The position numbers were made by a program, and so were the translations under genes. DNA of 41,469 bases, taken from Shewanella abyssi (GTDB lineage Bacteria; Pseudomonadota; Gammaproteobacteria; Enterobacterales; Shewanellaceae). This document shows positions 17,946 through 25,982 of this stretch, in pieces. Below the pieces are notes generated by a model that saw only the letters and a program-made list of their open reading frames with translations, was not told the origin of the DNA and made no database searches. Position 1 is the stretch's first letter. Each line of letters begins with the position of its first letter. Location of the stretch: NCBI RefSeq assembly GCF_023284025.1, contig NZ_JAKIKR010000048.1, positions 1-41,469 on the forward strand, read 5' to 3'.

Positions 17946-17970
17946 GGCCGCACGGGAGCGGTGTGCCGCC
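17946..17970 (-). terminator. GC-rich intercistronic hairpin
   Basis: GGCCGCAC (17946-17953) pairs with GTGCCGCC (17963-17970) with one C-C mismatch. On the minus strand it is followed by TTGTTT. It lies between the secreted CYTH-like gene and the DUF47 gene, and may attenuate transcription or protect the upstream mRNA rather than end the operon. Confidence 0.45.
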
Positions 17971-17996
17971 AAGTCTGCAATAAAGGTGCTGCGGTA

Positions 17997-18824
17997 TTAC
18001 TTAAATGCTTTACTCATCTTAAATGTTGCGGTGGTTTTTGAACCTTGATTATCGCCTTCGCCTAAATTAACGGCATTGACCTGTTCAAATAGGTAGTCAT
18101 AAGCTTCTTTAAGTCGCTCTTTCTTTTTTAAGCTGCCCTTAAATGAAAACTCTGTGAAGCTGACCCTTGGTTGGCGGTAGTAGGGCGTCCATAGTTGAAA
18201 ATCAATTTCGATATCATCAAAACGCTTGTCTTCCAACTTACCTTCCCAGCCATGAGTTCGCATGACAACAGTTTGGGCCAAGTCTTTTTTGTTGGCTTCA
18301 TAAATGTCACCAACAATTTCCCATACTGTGCTGTTGCCTTTTAAAATCTTGAAGACTTGCTCGTAGTCCACTTTTTTGACATCAATATCGCCAGGTGAGA
18401 AGGGAATATCGTAGCTGACGCTATAAGCCGCTTTGCCATTGGTGTAGTCTATTTCGGCTTTTTTGTAGCTACTGACATCACCAAATGCTTCTGGGTTCGC
18501 GGCACGTAGCTTAACCGTTATCTTGCTCTTTCTTGGTTTGGTTACATGCTCTCGAACACGAATGTTGATGGCTTTTTCTTTAAAAGCACGATTCGGTGTG
18601 TCGATGTAGGTCACTAGCTTAATTGACGTATCTTCATCAAATTTAATAAAGCTAAATGCTTTTCTAAATTCTGGCGTTATCTTGTCTGCAGCATAGGGTA
18701 GGGTTTTACCCACACCTGTGTTGACATGATACTCAAGCGAGGTGAATTGCTCTGGTGATAAAGCATAAGCACTAGAACTTAAACATAAATTCACTAAGCC
18801 AACGAGTAGTAGATTATTTCTCAT
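17997..18824 (-). CDS. Secreted protein with probable CYTH-like (triphosphate tunnel) fold
   Basis: A 275-residue protein from the ATG at 18824, with a signal peptide (MRNNLLLVGL to AYA, about 21 residues). Several CYTH-like segments are visible: YIDTPNR (73-79), INIRVRE (86-92), ITVKLR (102-107) and DDIEIDFQLW near 203-212. These resemble the strands of CYTH/VTC domains that bind triphosphates or polyphosphate. The N-terminal ExExK metal motif is not apparent (EYHVNTG instead), so catalysis is doubtful. CYTH proteins are normally cytoplasmic, so a secreted one is unusual. It lies 13 bp after an OprP-type porin gene, which supports a role in handling phosphate compounds. The fold call is by eye only. 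Confidence 0.55.
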   Translation of the reverse strand: MRNNLLLVGLVNLCLSSSAYALSPEQFTSLEYHVNTGVGKTLPYAADKITPEFRKAFSFIKFDEDTSIKLVTYIDTPNRAFKEKAINIRVREHVTKPRKSKITVKLRAANPEAFGDVSSYKKAEIDYTNGKAAYSVSYDIPFSPGDIDVKKVDYEQVFKILKGNSTVWEIVGDIYEANKKDLAQTVVMRTHGWEGKLEDKRFDDIEIDFQLWTPYYRQPRVSFTEFSFKGSLKKKERLKEAYDYLFEQVNAVNLGEGDNQGSKTTATFKMSKAFK

Positions 18825-18837
18825 CGTCTTACCTCCG

Positions 18838-20190
18838 TTAGAATCTAAACTGGACACGGGCTTGGAAAATATTACCGTCTTGTTCATAAAGCATGACATC
18901 TGGATCCATTTGGCTTTCAAATCCTTCGTCGTAATCTACTTGGGTGTGAACGTAGTTTAATTGTGCTTTTAGATTATCTTCTAAATACCAGTTTAGACCG
19001 AGAACATAGTCTGTTTTCTTGCCGCCATACACATCGACACCGGAGTCATTAAAGTCGGCGTAATCCACACGAGCTGCTATTTCCCATGCGCCATAGCCGC
19101 CAGCAGAAATGGCATTGTCGGGTTTAACCGTTTTAAAGGTGCCTTTCTTGCTACCGTAGCTCCAGCTTTCCCCTGTTAAGGTATAAACTGCTTGAGCATA
19201 ACTGCCCATAAATGTGGCTGAGCCTTCGTCATCCACATCGGTTTTCGCCATCATGTATTCAGCTTGGATTAAAAAGTTACGATGTTGGTATGCAGCCTCT
19301 ACACCATAGTGCTGTGTCGATTCAGTATCAAATTTTCCAGTATCGATTAAGCGACCCGTCGCTTTGGTATTTGGACGGGCTCGGTAACGAATCTCTTGCG
19401 TATTACTGTTATTTTTTGTGTATAACGCACTGGCACCAATGTGTAATAGGTGGTCGCTATTCTTAATCGGTGTCATGGTAAAACGAGTATTGAAGACGTC
19501 TTGCTTTTCATTTAAGTCGTCGTCATTAATCAACGCCGTAATACCATAACCTGCGGTGAAGTTATAACCGTCGCCATAATATAGCCAAGACGCACCTACC
19601 GCACGTTCAGGTGAGAAGGTATCGGTTGATGCACGCTCTAAAAAGGCAAGGTGAGCAGAACTCCCCGAGGCCTCTAAACCGAAACCAAATTTCTGGAAAC
19701 CAATTTTAATTTCAGAGTTATCAAATCCGCGATAATTGACATTGGCATCTTTTACTTCAACTTCAGACACGCCATCAAAATCAAATTCTAACGAGTATTT
19801 CCACACGTTTGAGAAATAGCCTTCTACACCAAAGCGCACACGGCGAAAGCTGACTTCATTAATACCGTCTTCATATTCGTTCTTGCTACCGGTATAGAAT
19901 GGGTCTGCATTGACATAATCCAATTGGATACGGCCGGTAAACTGCATCGTTGATTGACCATCTTTGGAGATCATTTCAGGTGATGGATTGCCGGAGCCAA
20001 ATTTAATACGATCTACGTCTTTAGCGGCGTCTTTAGCTTCAATTAGTTCAATTTCTAGCGCATTAAGTCGTTCTTCAAGCTCCATCACTTTATCTGTTTC
20101 GCCAGCCATCGCAGCCGATGAAAAACAAAGTAGTGATGCGGAGATAGCAAGTGCAACACGAGATGGGGAAAATACGTTTTTGTTCACCAT
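18838..20190 (-). CDS. Phosphate/pyrophosphate-selective porin, OprP/OprO type
   Basis: A 450-residue outer membrane protein from the ATG at 20190, preceded by AAGGATAAG; the upstream open frame to 20313 is not used. It has a signal peptide ending SSAAMA, then a short coiled coil (KVMELEERLNALEIELIEAK) and a barrel with family features such as FTGRIQLDYV, FRRVRFGVEGYFSNVWKYSLEFDF, GFQKFGFGLE and a C-terminal FQARVQFRF ending in Phe. This is the Porin_O_P family, which favours phosphate or pyrophosphate. It is the first gene of the likely operon porin, CYTH-like, DUF47, pit and MCP. Confidence 0.88.
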   Translation of the reverse strand: MVNKNVFSPSRVALAISASLLCFSSAAMAGETDKVMELEERLNALEIELIEAKDAAKDVDRIKFGSGNPSPEMISKDGQSTMQFTGRIQLDYVNADPFYTGSKNEYEDGINEVSFRRVRFGVEGYFSNVWKYSLEFDFDGVSEVEVKDANVNYRGFDNSEIKIGFQKFGFGLEASGSSAHLAFLERASTDTFSPERAVGASWLYYGDGYNFTAGYGITALINDDDLNEKQDVFNTRFTMTPIKNSDHLLHIGASALYTKNNSNTQEIRYRARPNTKATGRLIDTGKFDTESTQHYGVEAAYQHRNFLIQAEYMMAKTDVDDEGSATFMGSYAQAVYTLTGESWSYGSKKGTFKTVKPDNAISAGGYGAWEIAARVDYADFNDSGVDVYGGKKTDYVLGLNWYLEDNLKAQLNYVHTQVDYDEGFESQMDPDVMLYEQDGNIFQARVQFRF

Positions 20191-20289
20191 AATTCTTATC
20201 CTTAATGTCATTCTTATTAGTGTTAACGCGGTGTAAAGGCTTGGTGTTCCCTGATGCGTTAATAGTAGAGACATATTTAAAATAAAAAC

Positions 20290-20303
20290 ATGATCCAGAT
20301 CTA
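20290..20303. promoter_or_regulatory. EtrA/FNR/CRP-like box upstream of the porin
   Basis: ATGATCCAGATCTA matches the EtrA-like pattern TTGATCTAGATCAA at 11 of 14 positions. It lies 100 bp upstream of the porin start. The remainder of the 286-bp gap 20191-20476 shows no gene, and I did not find a convincing PhoB box. Confidence 0.4.
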
Positions 20304-20476
20304 CTAATTCCAACTTAATCGTACAGGTCGCGTCTAATTTTTCATTAAGTGGTGATGAGAGGGATTGCTAAGGTAAAGCCATTTGTTTGCTTGTGCTTTC
20401 TAATGGGAATAGCGGTAGCAGACCGCGACCTTATGAGATAGATGCAGTGATTTTTTAAAATGTTGATTAGCGAGTG

Positions 20477-21820
20477 CTACTTGTCTACATTATTGATATT
20501 AATATTGTAAACACCATGTATTCCTTTTCTGCTGGACACGATTCGATATTGAGAATAGTCAGTGATACCGTCAGTCGTGATACTCACAAAGAGCTGTATC
20601 GTGTGTACTTTATGCACGGTGGTAACGCGTATTTTTTGCTCAGAATGGTAGCAGTGGTTACTCAATATTTTGGGTAGAGATCTGAGGGTTTTACTTAGGT
20701 TTATTGTCAGTTCATCTATAAACTTTTCGCTGTCGTTTTGTTGCTTGTAATCGCTGAAGTTGTAACTTCTTTGGTATACCCAATGTACTTGCGAGTCAGT
20801 AGAGTCTTGAGGTGATAACCGTTTTAGAATCGACTGAATTTTTTTCGGCAGTTGACTGCGTTTTTGCCGATAAAAAGTTTCTTTAGTGTGGGCAATTTCA
20901 AGCAAACTATTGCCTTGATAAAACCGTGATTGATGTTGAAAGTAACGTGAAGAAAATTTTTCCATGAGGTAGTTTCTACCTAACTCCTTGATGCGATCTT
21001 TAAATATGTACGACAGGACTAAGGAGAAGAAAAAGGGGGTCGAAAAATTGCCGAATGCTCTTTGCGTAGCAAAAGCGACACCGGTAGCAAACGCCATGGC
21101 AAAGGCCGCAGCTAATCCAAAAATGAACTGTTCGGCCAATTCGCCATTTTTAAGTTTCTTACGCTTTACTTTATAAGGACTATTAATAACTTTGCGAGCG
21201 ATATGGAGCTTATTTAATAAACGCTCCCGCCCCTCTTCTGTTACATCGTGTAGTTTTAGATTATTGATTTCTGCAAAGTGTTTTATTTTCTCTATCAGTC
21301 GATCAATATTGGTATCAGCTTTAGGTTGTAGACTGCGTGCTAGTTGTAATAGTGACTGATAGAAATAATAGATGATTTGGTGCAGGGCTAACCTGTAAAG
21401 GCGACTCTCGGTAAGCTTAGATTCATTGTCATGAATAGTGCAAAACGTTTCGATACATTCATCCACTAAGAACAATGTGCCTCTATCTGCTTGGACCACA
21501 ATAATGCGAGTGTCGGTGACAAAATGCGATAGCGCTTTGCGATAAAGGCTAATCTTGTTGGCTGCTTGGGCATAGGCTGTTTGCTTTAATACTAATAGCT
21601 CTTGCTGTAGTGACGTGATACTGGGTGTTGTTGTTGATTTCAGTAACTGCTTTTGCAATAGATTCTGATAAAAACTGGCCGGATTAATAATGTCGCTATT
21701 CTCTGCCAACTGGGGGGGAAGAAAGAAATGTACCTTTAACTGAGCATGTTTTATGTGAGGCGGAAAATCCGCCTTCACGTTTAGGTGGTACTGATCAGCT
21801 TGAAATAGCGACACGGTCAT
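20477..21820 (-). CDS. Unknown protein with two central membrane helices
   Basis: I do not recognise this 447-residue protein (start at the ATG at 21820, five bases after the CYTH stop codon; the TTG at 21832 is less likely). It has an N-terminal soluble half rich in helices, a basic stretch (SPYKVKRKKLKNGE) and then two hydrophobic helices at about residues 231-252 (small residues, AAAFAMAFATGVAFA) and 259-274. A second soluble half of about 170 residues follows, rich in Tyr, Gln and basic residues. The layout suggests an inner membrane hairpin with both ends in the cytoplasm. Its position behind a CYTH gene makes it a possible partner or membrane anchor. Confidence 0.75.
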   Translation of the reverse strand: MTVSLFQADQYHLNVKADFPPHIKHAQLKVHFFLPPQLAENSDIINPASFYQNLLQKQLLKSTTTPSITSLQQELLVLKQTAYAQAANKISLYRKALSHFVTDTRIIVVQADRGTLFLVDECIETFCTIHDNESKLTESRLYRLALHQIIYYFYQSLLQLARSLQPKADTNIDRLIEKIKHFAEINNLKLHDVTEEGRERLLNKLHIARKVINSPYKVKRKKLKNGELAEQFIFGLAAAFAMAFATGVAFATQRAFGNFSTPFFFSLVLSYIFKDRIKELGRNYLMEKFSSRYFQHQSRFYQGNSLLEIAHTKETFYRQKRSQLPKKIQSILKRLSPQDSTDSQVHWVYQRSYNFSDYKQQNDSEKFIDELTINLSKTLRSLPKILSNHCYHSEQKIRVTTVHKVHTIQLFVSITTDGITDYSQYRIVSSRKGIHGVYNININNVDK

Positions 21821-21825
21821 TGGAT

Positions 21826-22296
21826 CTACCAAGTGGTGTAAGGTTGCTTCATCAACATAGAGTTGTAATACCTAGCATCACCCGTCACCTCTTCACCTAA
21901 CCAGCTTGGCTTACTGACGGTTTGAGCTTCGTCGGTAAGCTCCACTTCGGCAACAATTAAACCTTGGTTAGTTTGGTAGAACTCATCTACTTCAAAAATA
22001 TGGTTTGCGTAATCAACTAGGTAACGCGTTTTATCGATTACGCCAGCTTCGCAGATCTTTAATAGCTCTTCTGCTTCAGAAACTGGGATTTCATTTTCCC
22101 ATTCATAGCGTGAAGCACCCGATTCATTACCGATACCTTTTATGGTTAGATATCCTTTGTCACCTTTTATTCGTACACGAACAGTGCGCTCTGGCACTGA
22201 GCTTAAGTACCCTTGAATAATACGTACTGAACGTGCTGCTAGCGTTTTGAACTCTTCATTTTTTACGAGGTATTTTCTTTCAATTTCTTGAGCCAT
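21826..22296 (-). CDS. CYTH-domain triphosphate tunnel metalloenzyme
   Basis: A 156-residue cytoplasmic CYTH protein of the short bacterial class whose studied members are inorganic tripolyphosphatases or hydrolyse other triphosphates. The signature ExExK is seen as EIERK at residues 4-8. The barrel strands carry the expected charged residues: RTVRVRIKGDKGYLTIKG, YEWENEIP, KTRYLVDY, FEVDEFY and AEVELTDE. It is the second gene of a tight three-gene set: the 211-residue protein lies 21 bp upstream and the orphan membrane protein starts five bases after its stop. It is unlikely to be an adenylate cyclase given the neighbours, but this is not excluded. Confidence 0.92.
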   Translation of the reverse strand: MAQEIERKYLVKNEEFKTLAARSVRIIQGYLSSVPERTVRVRIKGDKGYLTIKGIGNESGASRYEWENEIPVSEAEELLKICEAGVIDKTRYLVDYANHIFEVDEFYQTNQGLIVAEVELTDEAQTVSKPSWLGEEVTGDARYYNSMLMKQPYTTW

Positions 22297-22317
22297 TAGT
22301 ATCTTCTCCGAATTAAA

Positions 22318-22953
22318 TTAGTTGGCTAGAGGTAGGTTTTTCATACCGATAATGCGTTTGATTGCTTGTAAGTAGTTAATGTTCTCGACGCCAACGAGTT
22401 TTACGTCTTTGATAGTCTGTTGAATATCTTCCAGTTCAGTTGATTCGCTATTAATGCTGACAATTTTAGCCCCATTTACTAGTACATTTGCCACTTCACA
22501 AATCGTATTGTTCACCATATAGCCAAAGCGCTCTTTGTGAATTTTTACGGCTTGTAGATCGGGGTGACTATCAATAAGTGCAATAAAGGCATCAAAACTG
22601 TATTCAACTTCGGTTAATTCAGGAAGTTCCACCATGAAGGCGGGAAATATTTCATCAACCAGTTGCTGCTTGCTGATTGGGAACTCAGCTTTTAGCTTAG
22701 GATCCCACTGTTCTAAGCCATCAGTGGTTGTCACATAGGATTTCACATCCATTTTACCGTCGCGGATCTTAGTATTATTTAAATCGTTTGTGCGAGACAT
22801 AATGTAGATTTCGTCACTTTCACGGTGCCAAACTTTTTCAGGAATAGGCATAGAGAGGCGAGCCATGCGCTCTGCCGATTCTGTGAAGTCTTGACCAAAA
22901 GTGCGGAACTCAAAACGTGGCTTAGAAATTTCACCGATTTTTAACTCTGACAT
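22318..22953 (-). CDS. Unknown 211-residue protein, possibly a divergent CYTH-like fold
   Basis: No family recognised with confidence. A 211-residue soluble protein without a signal peptide, with AAAGGA before the ATG. Some segments recall CYTH strands: FEFRTFG (14-20), KIRDGKMDVKSY (62-73), VKIHKERFGYMV (136-147) and an alternating strand ICEVANVLVNGAKIVSINSES (151-171), with charged residues facing one way. If real, this would be a third CYTH-type protein in one locus. It is the first gene of the set with the CYTH enzyme and the orphan membrane protein. A structure prediction would settle the fold. Confidence 0.75.
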   Translation of the reverse strand: MSELKIGEISKPRFEFRTFGQDFTESAERMARLSMPIPEKVWHRESDEIYIMSRTNDLNNTKIRDGKMDVKSYVTTTDGLEQWDPKLKAEFPISKQQLVDEIFPAFMVELPELTEVEYSFDAFIALIDSHPDLQAVKIHKERFGYMVNNTICEVANVLVNGAKIVSINSESTELEDIQQTIKDVKLVGVENINYLQAIKRIIGMKNLPLAN

Positions 22954-23028
22954 TACAGATTCCTTTGGAGGTAGATTGTTATTTGATTAGGATCGTTATT
23001 ACAGTACTCATAATGAGTCATTAAAAAG

Positions 23029-23042
23029 CAGATCTAGATCAA
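23029..23042. promoter_or_regulatory. EtrA/FNR-like box 1
   Basis: CAGATCTAGATCAA reads TTGATCTAGATCTG on the minus strand, 12 of 14 matches to the EtrA/FNR-like pattern TTGATCTAGATCAA. It lies 76 bp upstream of the 211-residue protein gene, between that gene and the divergent SLC13 gene. Confidence 0.5.
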
Positions 23043-23198
23043 TATTATAACCAATAAGTTTAGACCTGATCTTACGTTTTTTACCGGTGTTATCGTTGTG
23101 ATTTATAATTACTTATTAAAATACATGCAGTTATCATCTGTATTGGTTTACTGCCTATTGCTGGTTTATTTTTATATTAAAACTAAATGAATGTTTTG

Positions 23199-23212
23199 TT
23201 GATCTTGATCGG
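23199..23212. promoter_or_regulatory. EtrA/FNR-like box 2
   Basis: TTGATCTTGATCGG resembles the same pattern with a mismatched centre and right end. Its centre is about 71 bp before the SLC13 start codon, which would fit an activator site if transcription began about 30 bp before the gene. Confidence 0.45.
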
Positions 23213-23276
23213 CTTTTTTATTGATATTAATCGTTAAGGTTTACATAAAGGTTATCAAGCGTAGGGAATAATAATA

Positions 23277-24878
23277 ATGTCTAAAGAAACAGTATCTCAG
23301 ACCGACCCTCTCGATATGAGTCAATATCGAATGGAAACGTTGCCTGTACGTTCAAAAAGTAATTTTGAGCAATGGCTAGCGAGAGGGGGGATATGGGTAG
23401 CGTTGATCGTTTTTGTTGCAATTATTATGTCTGAGCCCGCTGTTTTCTTAGTTGATTTTGATCCGCAGACATTGAGTAAAACTGCATTTGAAAGCTTTCA
23501 GGCTAATGGTTTAAGTATCTTTAGTGCCCGAGGTGCAGCCATGCTTGCTATCTTTTGTGCTGCGGTGATTTTGTGGATAAGTGAACCGATCCCCAATTAT
23601 TTAACGTCGCTAATGGTCATCATTACCATGGTATTGACCGGTGTATTACCAGAAAAAGTGGCCTACGCTCAGTTAGGGCACCCAATCATGTGGCTGAATA
23701 TATTGTCTTTTATTCTTGCTTCTATGTTGGTGACCTCTGGCGCTGCCAAACGTTTTGCCTTGTGGTTTGTTTGTCGCTTTGGCACCAGTGCAACACCCAT
23801 ATTTTACAGTTTTATGGTGATTAACTTAGTGTTATCGGCGTTTATTTCGGCCACCACAGCAAAGGCTGCGATACTGATGCCTATTTTTATGGTCATTGCG
23901 GCGGTTTATGGTGCACGTGGCGGTGACAACAAAAATAACTTTGGCCGCAATCTAGTACTGCAAAACTTACTGCAAATTAATTTGTGTGCAGGCGCATTTG
24001 TGACGGGTTCAGGGGCTAATCTGTTAGCTGCTAGTTTGATTGCGGGCGCTATTGGAGGCAGTTTCTTCTTTGCCGATTGGATGATCGTCGCGTTACCAAT
24101 AGTACTATGTATGGTGGTTATCGGCTGGCTGGTGGCAACGAAAATATTTTTTCCATTGGCGCCAGAAGAACGTCTGCCACAAATTGAAGGGGGAATGGAG
24201 CGTCTGCAACAAGAGTTAAACAAAATGGGAAAAATCAGCTGCAGAGAAATTAAATCTCTGGTGATTTTCATTACTATTCTGGCCTTTTGGGCAACAGACA
24301 AATATCATGGCGTTAGTGCTACCGCGATAGCATTTATTGGTGCGATAGTAGCGCTTTGTCCACGCATTGGCGTCGTCAACTGGAACGAAGTCGATGTGCC
24401 ATGGCATCTACTATTGTTCTCGGCAGGGGCGTACACGTTAGGGGCTGGATTTAAGCAAACAGATCTACCCAACCTGGCCGTCAATTTTAGCCTAGAGTAT
24501 TTTGGCTTGGATGAAACCACACCGTTTAGTGTTTTTTATATTGCACTTACGGGGGCAATGTTACTTAGTTCTTTGGTGTTCCAATCGAAGACTATGCGTA
24601 CAATGTTGTTTGTCCCCATTGCGATTGGCATTGCACAGCGGTTTGATTTTCCTATTATGAGTTTGGCATTGCCAGTAGCATTGCTGATTGAACATGTGTA
24701 CGTTTTGCCGTTTAATAGTAAGCCTGCATTGCTACTCTATTCCACTGACCATTACAGTCTAAGTGATACCTTTAAATTTGGTTTTACGATGTTGATGATT
24801 GGCTGGGCTGCCAGTATCTTAATGGGGGAAACTTGGTTTAAATGGTTGGGTTATGTGCCTAATGGTGTGTTCTGGTAA
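23277..24878 (+). CDS. SLC13/DASS-family anion symporter
   Basis: A 533-residue membrane protein with about a dozen hydrophobic segments, of the divalent anion:Na+ symporter type, which carries dicarboxylates, sulfate or related anions. Recognisable parts are ILWISEPIPNYLTSLMV in the first third, the re-entrant region FVTGSGANLLAASLI near residue 245, and a C-terminal LPVALLIEHVYVLPFNSKPALL. The expected SNT-type motif is altered (SGAN), so the substrate cannot be read from sequence. It has a good AGGGA site. It is divergent from the phosphate block and followed on the same strand by the transposase-like gene 44 bp downstream. Confidence 0.85.
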   Translation: MSKETVSQTDPLDMSQYRMETLPVRSKSNFEQWLARGGIWVALIVFVAIIMSEPAVFLVDFDPQTLSKTAFESFQANGLSIFSARGAAMLAIFCAAVILWISEPIPNYLTSLMVIITMVLTGVLPEKVAYAQLGHPIMWLNILSFILASMLVTSGAAKRFALWFVCRFGTSATPIFYSFMVINLVLSAFISATTAKAAILMPIFMVIAAVYGARGGDNKNNFGRNLVLQNLLQINLCAGAFVTGSGANLLAASLIAGAIGGSFFFADWMIVALPIVLCMVVIGWLVATKIFFPLAPEERLPQIEGGMERLQQELNKMGKISCREIKSLVIFITILAFWATDKYHGVSATAIAFIGAIVALCPRIGVVNWNEVDVPWHLLLFSAGAYTLGAGFKQTDLPNLAVNFSLEYFGLDETTPFSVFYIALTGAMLLSSLVFQSKTMRTMLFVPIAIGIAQRFDFPIMSLALPVALLIEHVYVLPFNSKPALLLYSTDHYSLSDTFKFGFTMLMIGWAASILMGETWFKWLGYVPNGVFW

Positions 24879-24922
24879 CATTAGAGGTAGCTGTGACTTT
24901 ACCTGCGTTAGCGAGATAGAAT

Positions 24923-25960
24923 ATGAGTGCTAAGAACAATGAAATTCGCAGTAAGCTTGCGTTGCTACAACTGGCTGAAGAGTTAGGTAGCATTAGTAAG
25001 GCTTGTGACATTATGGGTTACAGTCGTGATAGTTATTATCGCTTTAAAAAGCAATATGCCACTGCTGGCGAGCGTGGTCTGAAAAACTTGTCACGGAAAA
25101 AGCCTGCAATTAAAAACCGTGTATCTGCTGCCATTGAAGATCAGGTGATTGAAATTGCGCTTGATTACCCGAATTATGGCCAGGCAAAAGCCGCTGAGTT
25201 ACTTTCTGCTAGGGGATGTGTGATATCGGCTAGTGGTGTTAGAACCATTTGGGTACGTCATAATCTCGAGACTAAAAAAAGTCGCTTATTGGCGTTAAAT
25301 GCCAAACTAAAGCAGGAGAAAGACTGGTCGCCATTGGAGCAGCAGCACTTAGAGCAGCTGTATAAGCTGGCGCCAGATGACCCTATGATAGAGTGCTTAT
25401 TCCCCGGCGATATTTGCGTGCAGGATACATTTGATTTAGGTGACATTGCGCCTTTAGGCTCGGTATATCAGCACACTTTTGTGGATGGCTATAGTCAATA
25501 TGCGATTGCAGCCGTAATGCCTGATAATAGTTCTGCGTCAGTGTCGGCATTTCTATCGGATATTGTTTTGCCTTGGTATCGAGATAATCAGATAAAGATT
25601 AATAGTGTTTTGACCGATAGAGGAACGGAGTTCTCAGGTAAGAAAGGCATCGCGTTTAATGCTGTTCTTACTGCGCAGAAGATTAAGCATATTCAAATGA
25701 GAGCTTACAATGGTCCAGTGGTTAATGGTTTAGCGGCTAGGTTCCAAACGTTTGCCTACAATGAATTTTTTGAGCCCTTCCTAAAGGGGAATAAAGTGAC
25801 GTCGATAGTGCAACTCAATGAACATTTTAGTGAATGGCAGTCGCAATATAATCAAGGTGAGTCACAGCCTGGACGATATACATTGGGGAAAACGGCGGCA
25901 GAAGTGCTAACGTTAAGTCGCCATTTGCTTGAAGCTTCAACTAAAACGACCTCTGCTTGA
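24923..25960 (+). CDS. IS481-type DDE transposase homologue lacking the catalytic Glu
   Basis: A 345-residue protein with IS481-family architecture: an N-terminal helix-turn-helix (SISKACDIMGYSRDSYYRFKK), a second DNA-binding region, and an RNase H-like rve core. The first and second catalytic aspartates are seen in VQDTFDLG and VLTDRGTEF. The expected motif NGKxERF reads NGLAARF, so the third acidic residue is Ala. I see no TGT/ACA-ended terminal inverted repeats and no target duplication, only a 9-base CGCTAACGC/GCGTTAGCG match whose right copy overlaps the end of cpxA. It may be an inactive relic or a domesticated DNA-binding protein. It is intact over its full length and convergent with cpxA, 22 bp away. 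Confidence 0.85.
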   Translation: MSAKNNEIRSKLALLQLAEELGSISKACDIMGYSRDSYYRFKKQYATAGERGLKNLSRKKPAIKNRVSAAIEDQVIEIALDYPNYGQAKAAELLSARGCVISASGVRTIWVRHNLETKKSRLLALNAKLKQEKDWSPLEQQHLEQLYKLAPDDPMIECLFPGDICVQDTFDLGDIAPLGSVYQHTFVDGYSQYAIAAVMPDNSSASVSAFLSDIVLPWYRDNQIKINSVLTDRGTEFSGKKGIAFNAVLTAQKIKHIQMRAYNGPVVNGLAARFQTFAYNEFFEPFLKGNKVTSIVQLNEHFSEWQSQYNQGESQPGRYTLGKTAAEVLTLSRHLLEASTKTTSA

Positions 25961-25982
25961 AAACAGAAGCCGCTAATCGCCG

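Noticed and set aside
20191..20476. PhoB box upstream of the OprP-type porin
   Set aside because: No pair of CTGTCAT-like repeats with the right spacing was found by eye.
20474..20677. 67-codon frame on the plus strand opposite the end of the orphan membrane protein gene
   Set aside because: It has no ribosome site, no recognisable motif, and is antisense to a longer frame in a tight operon.
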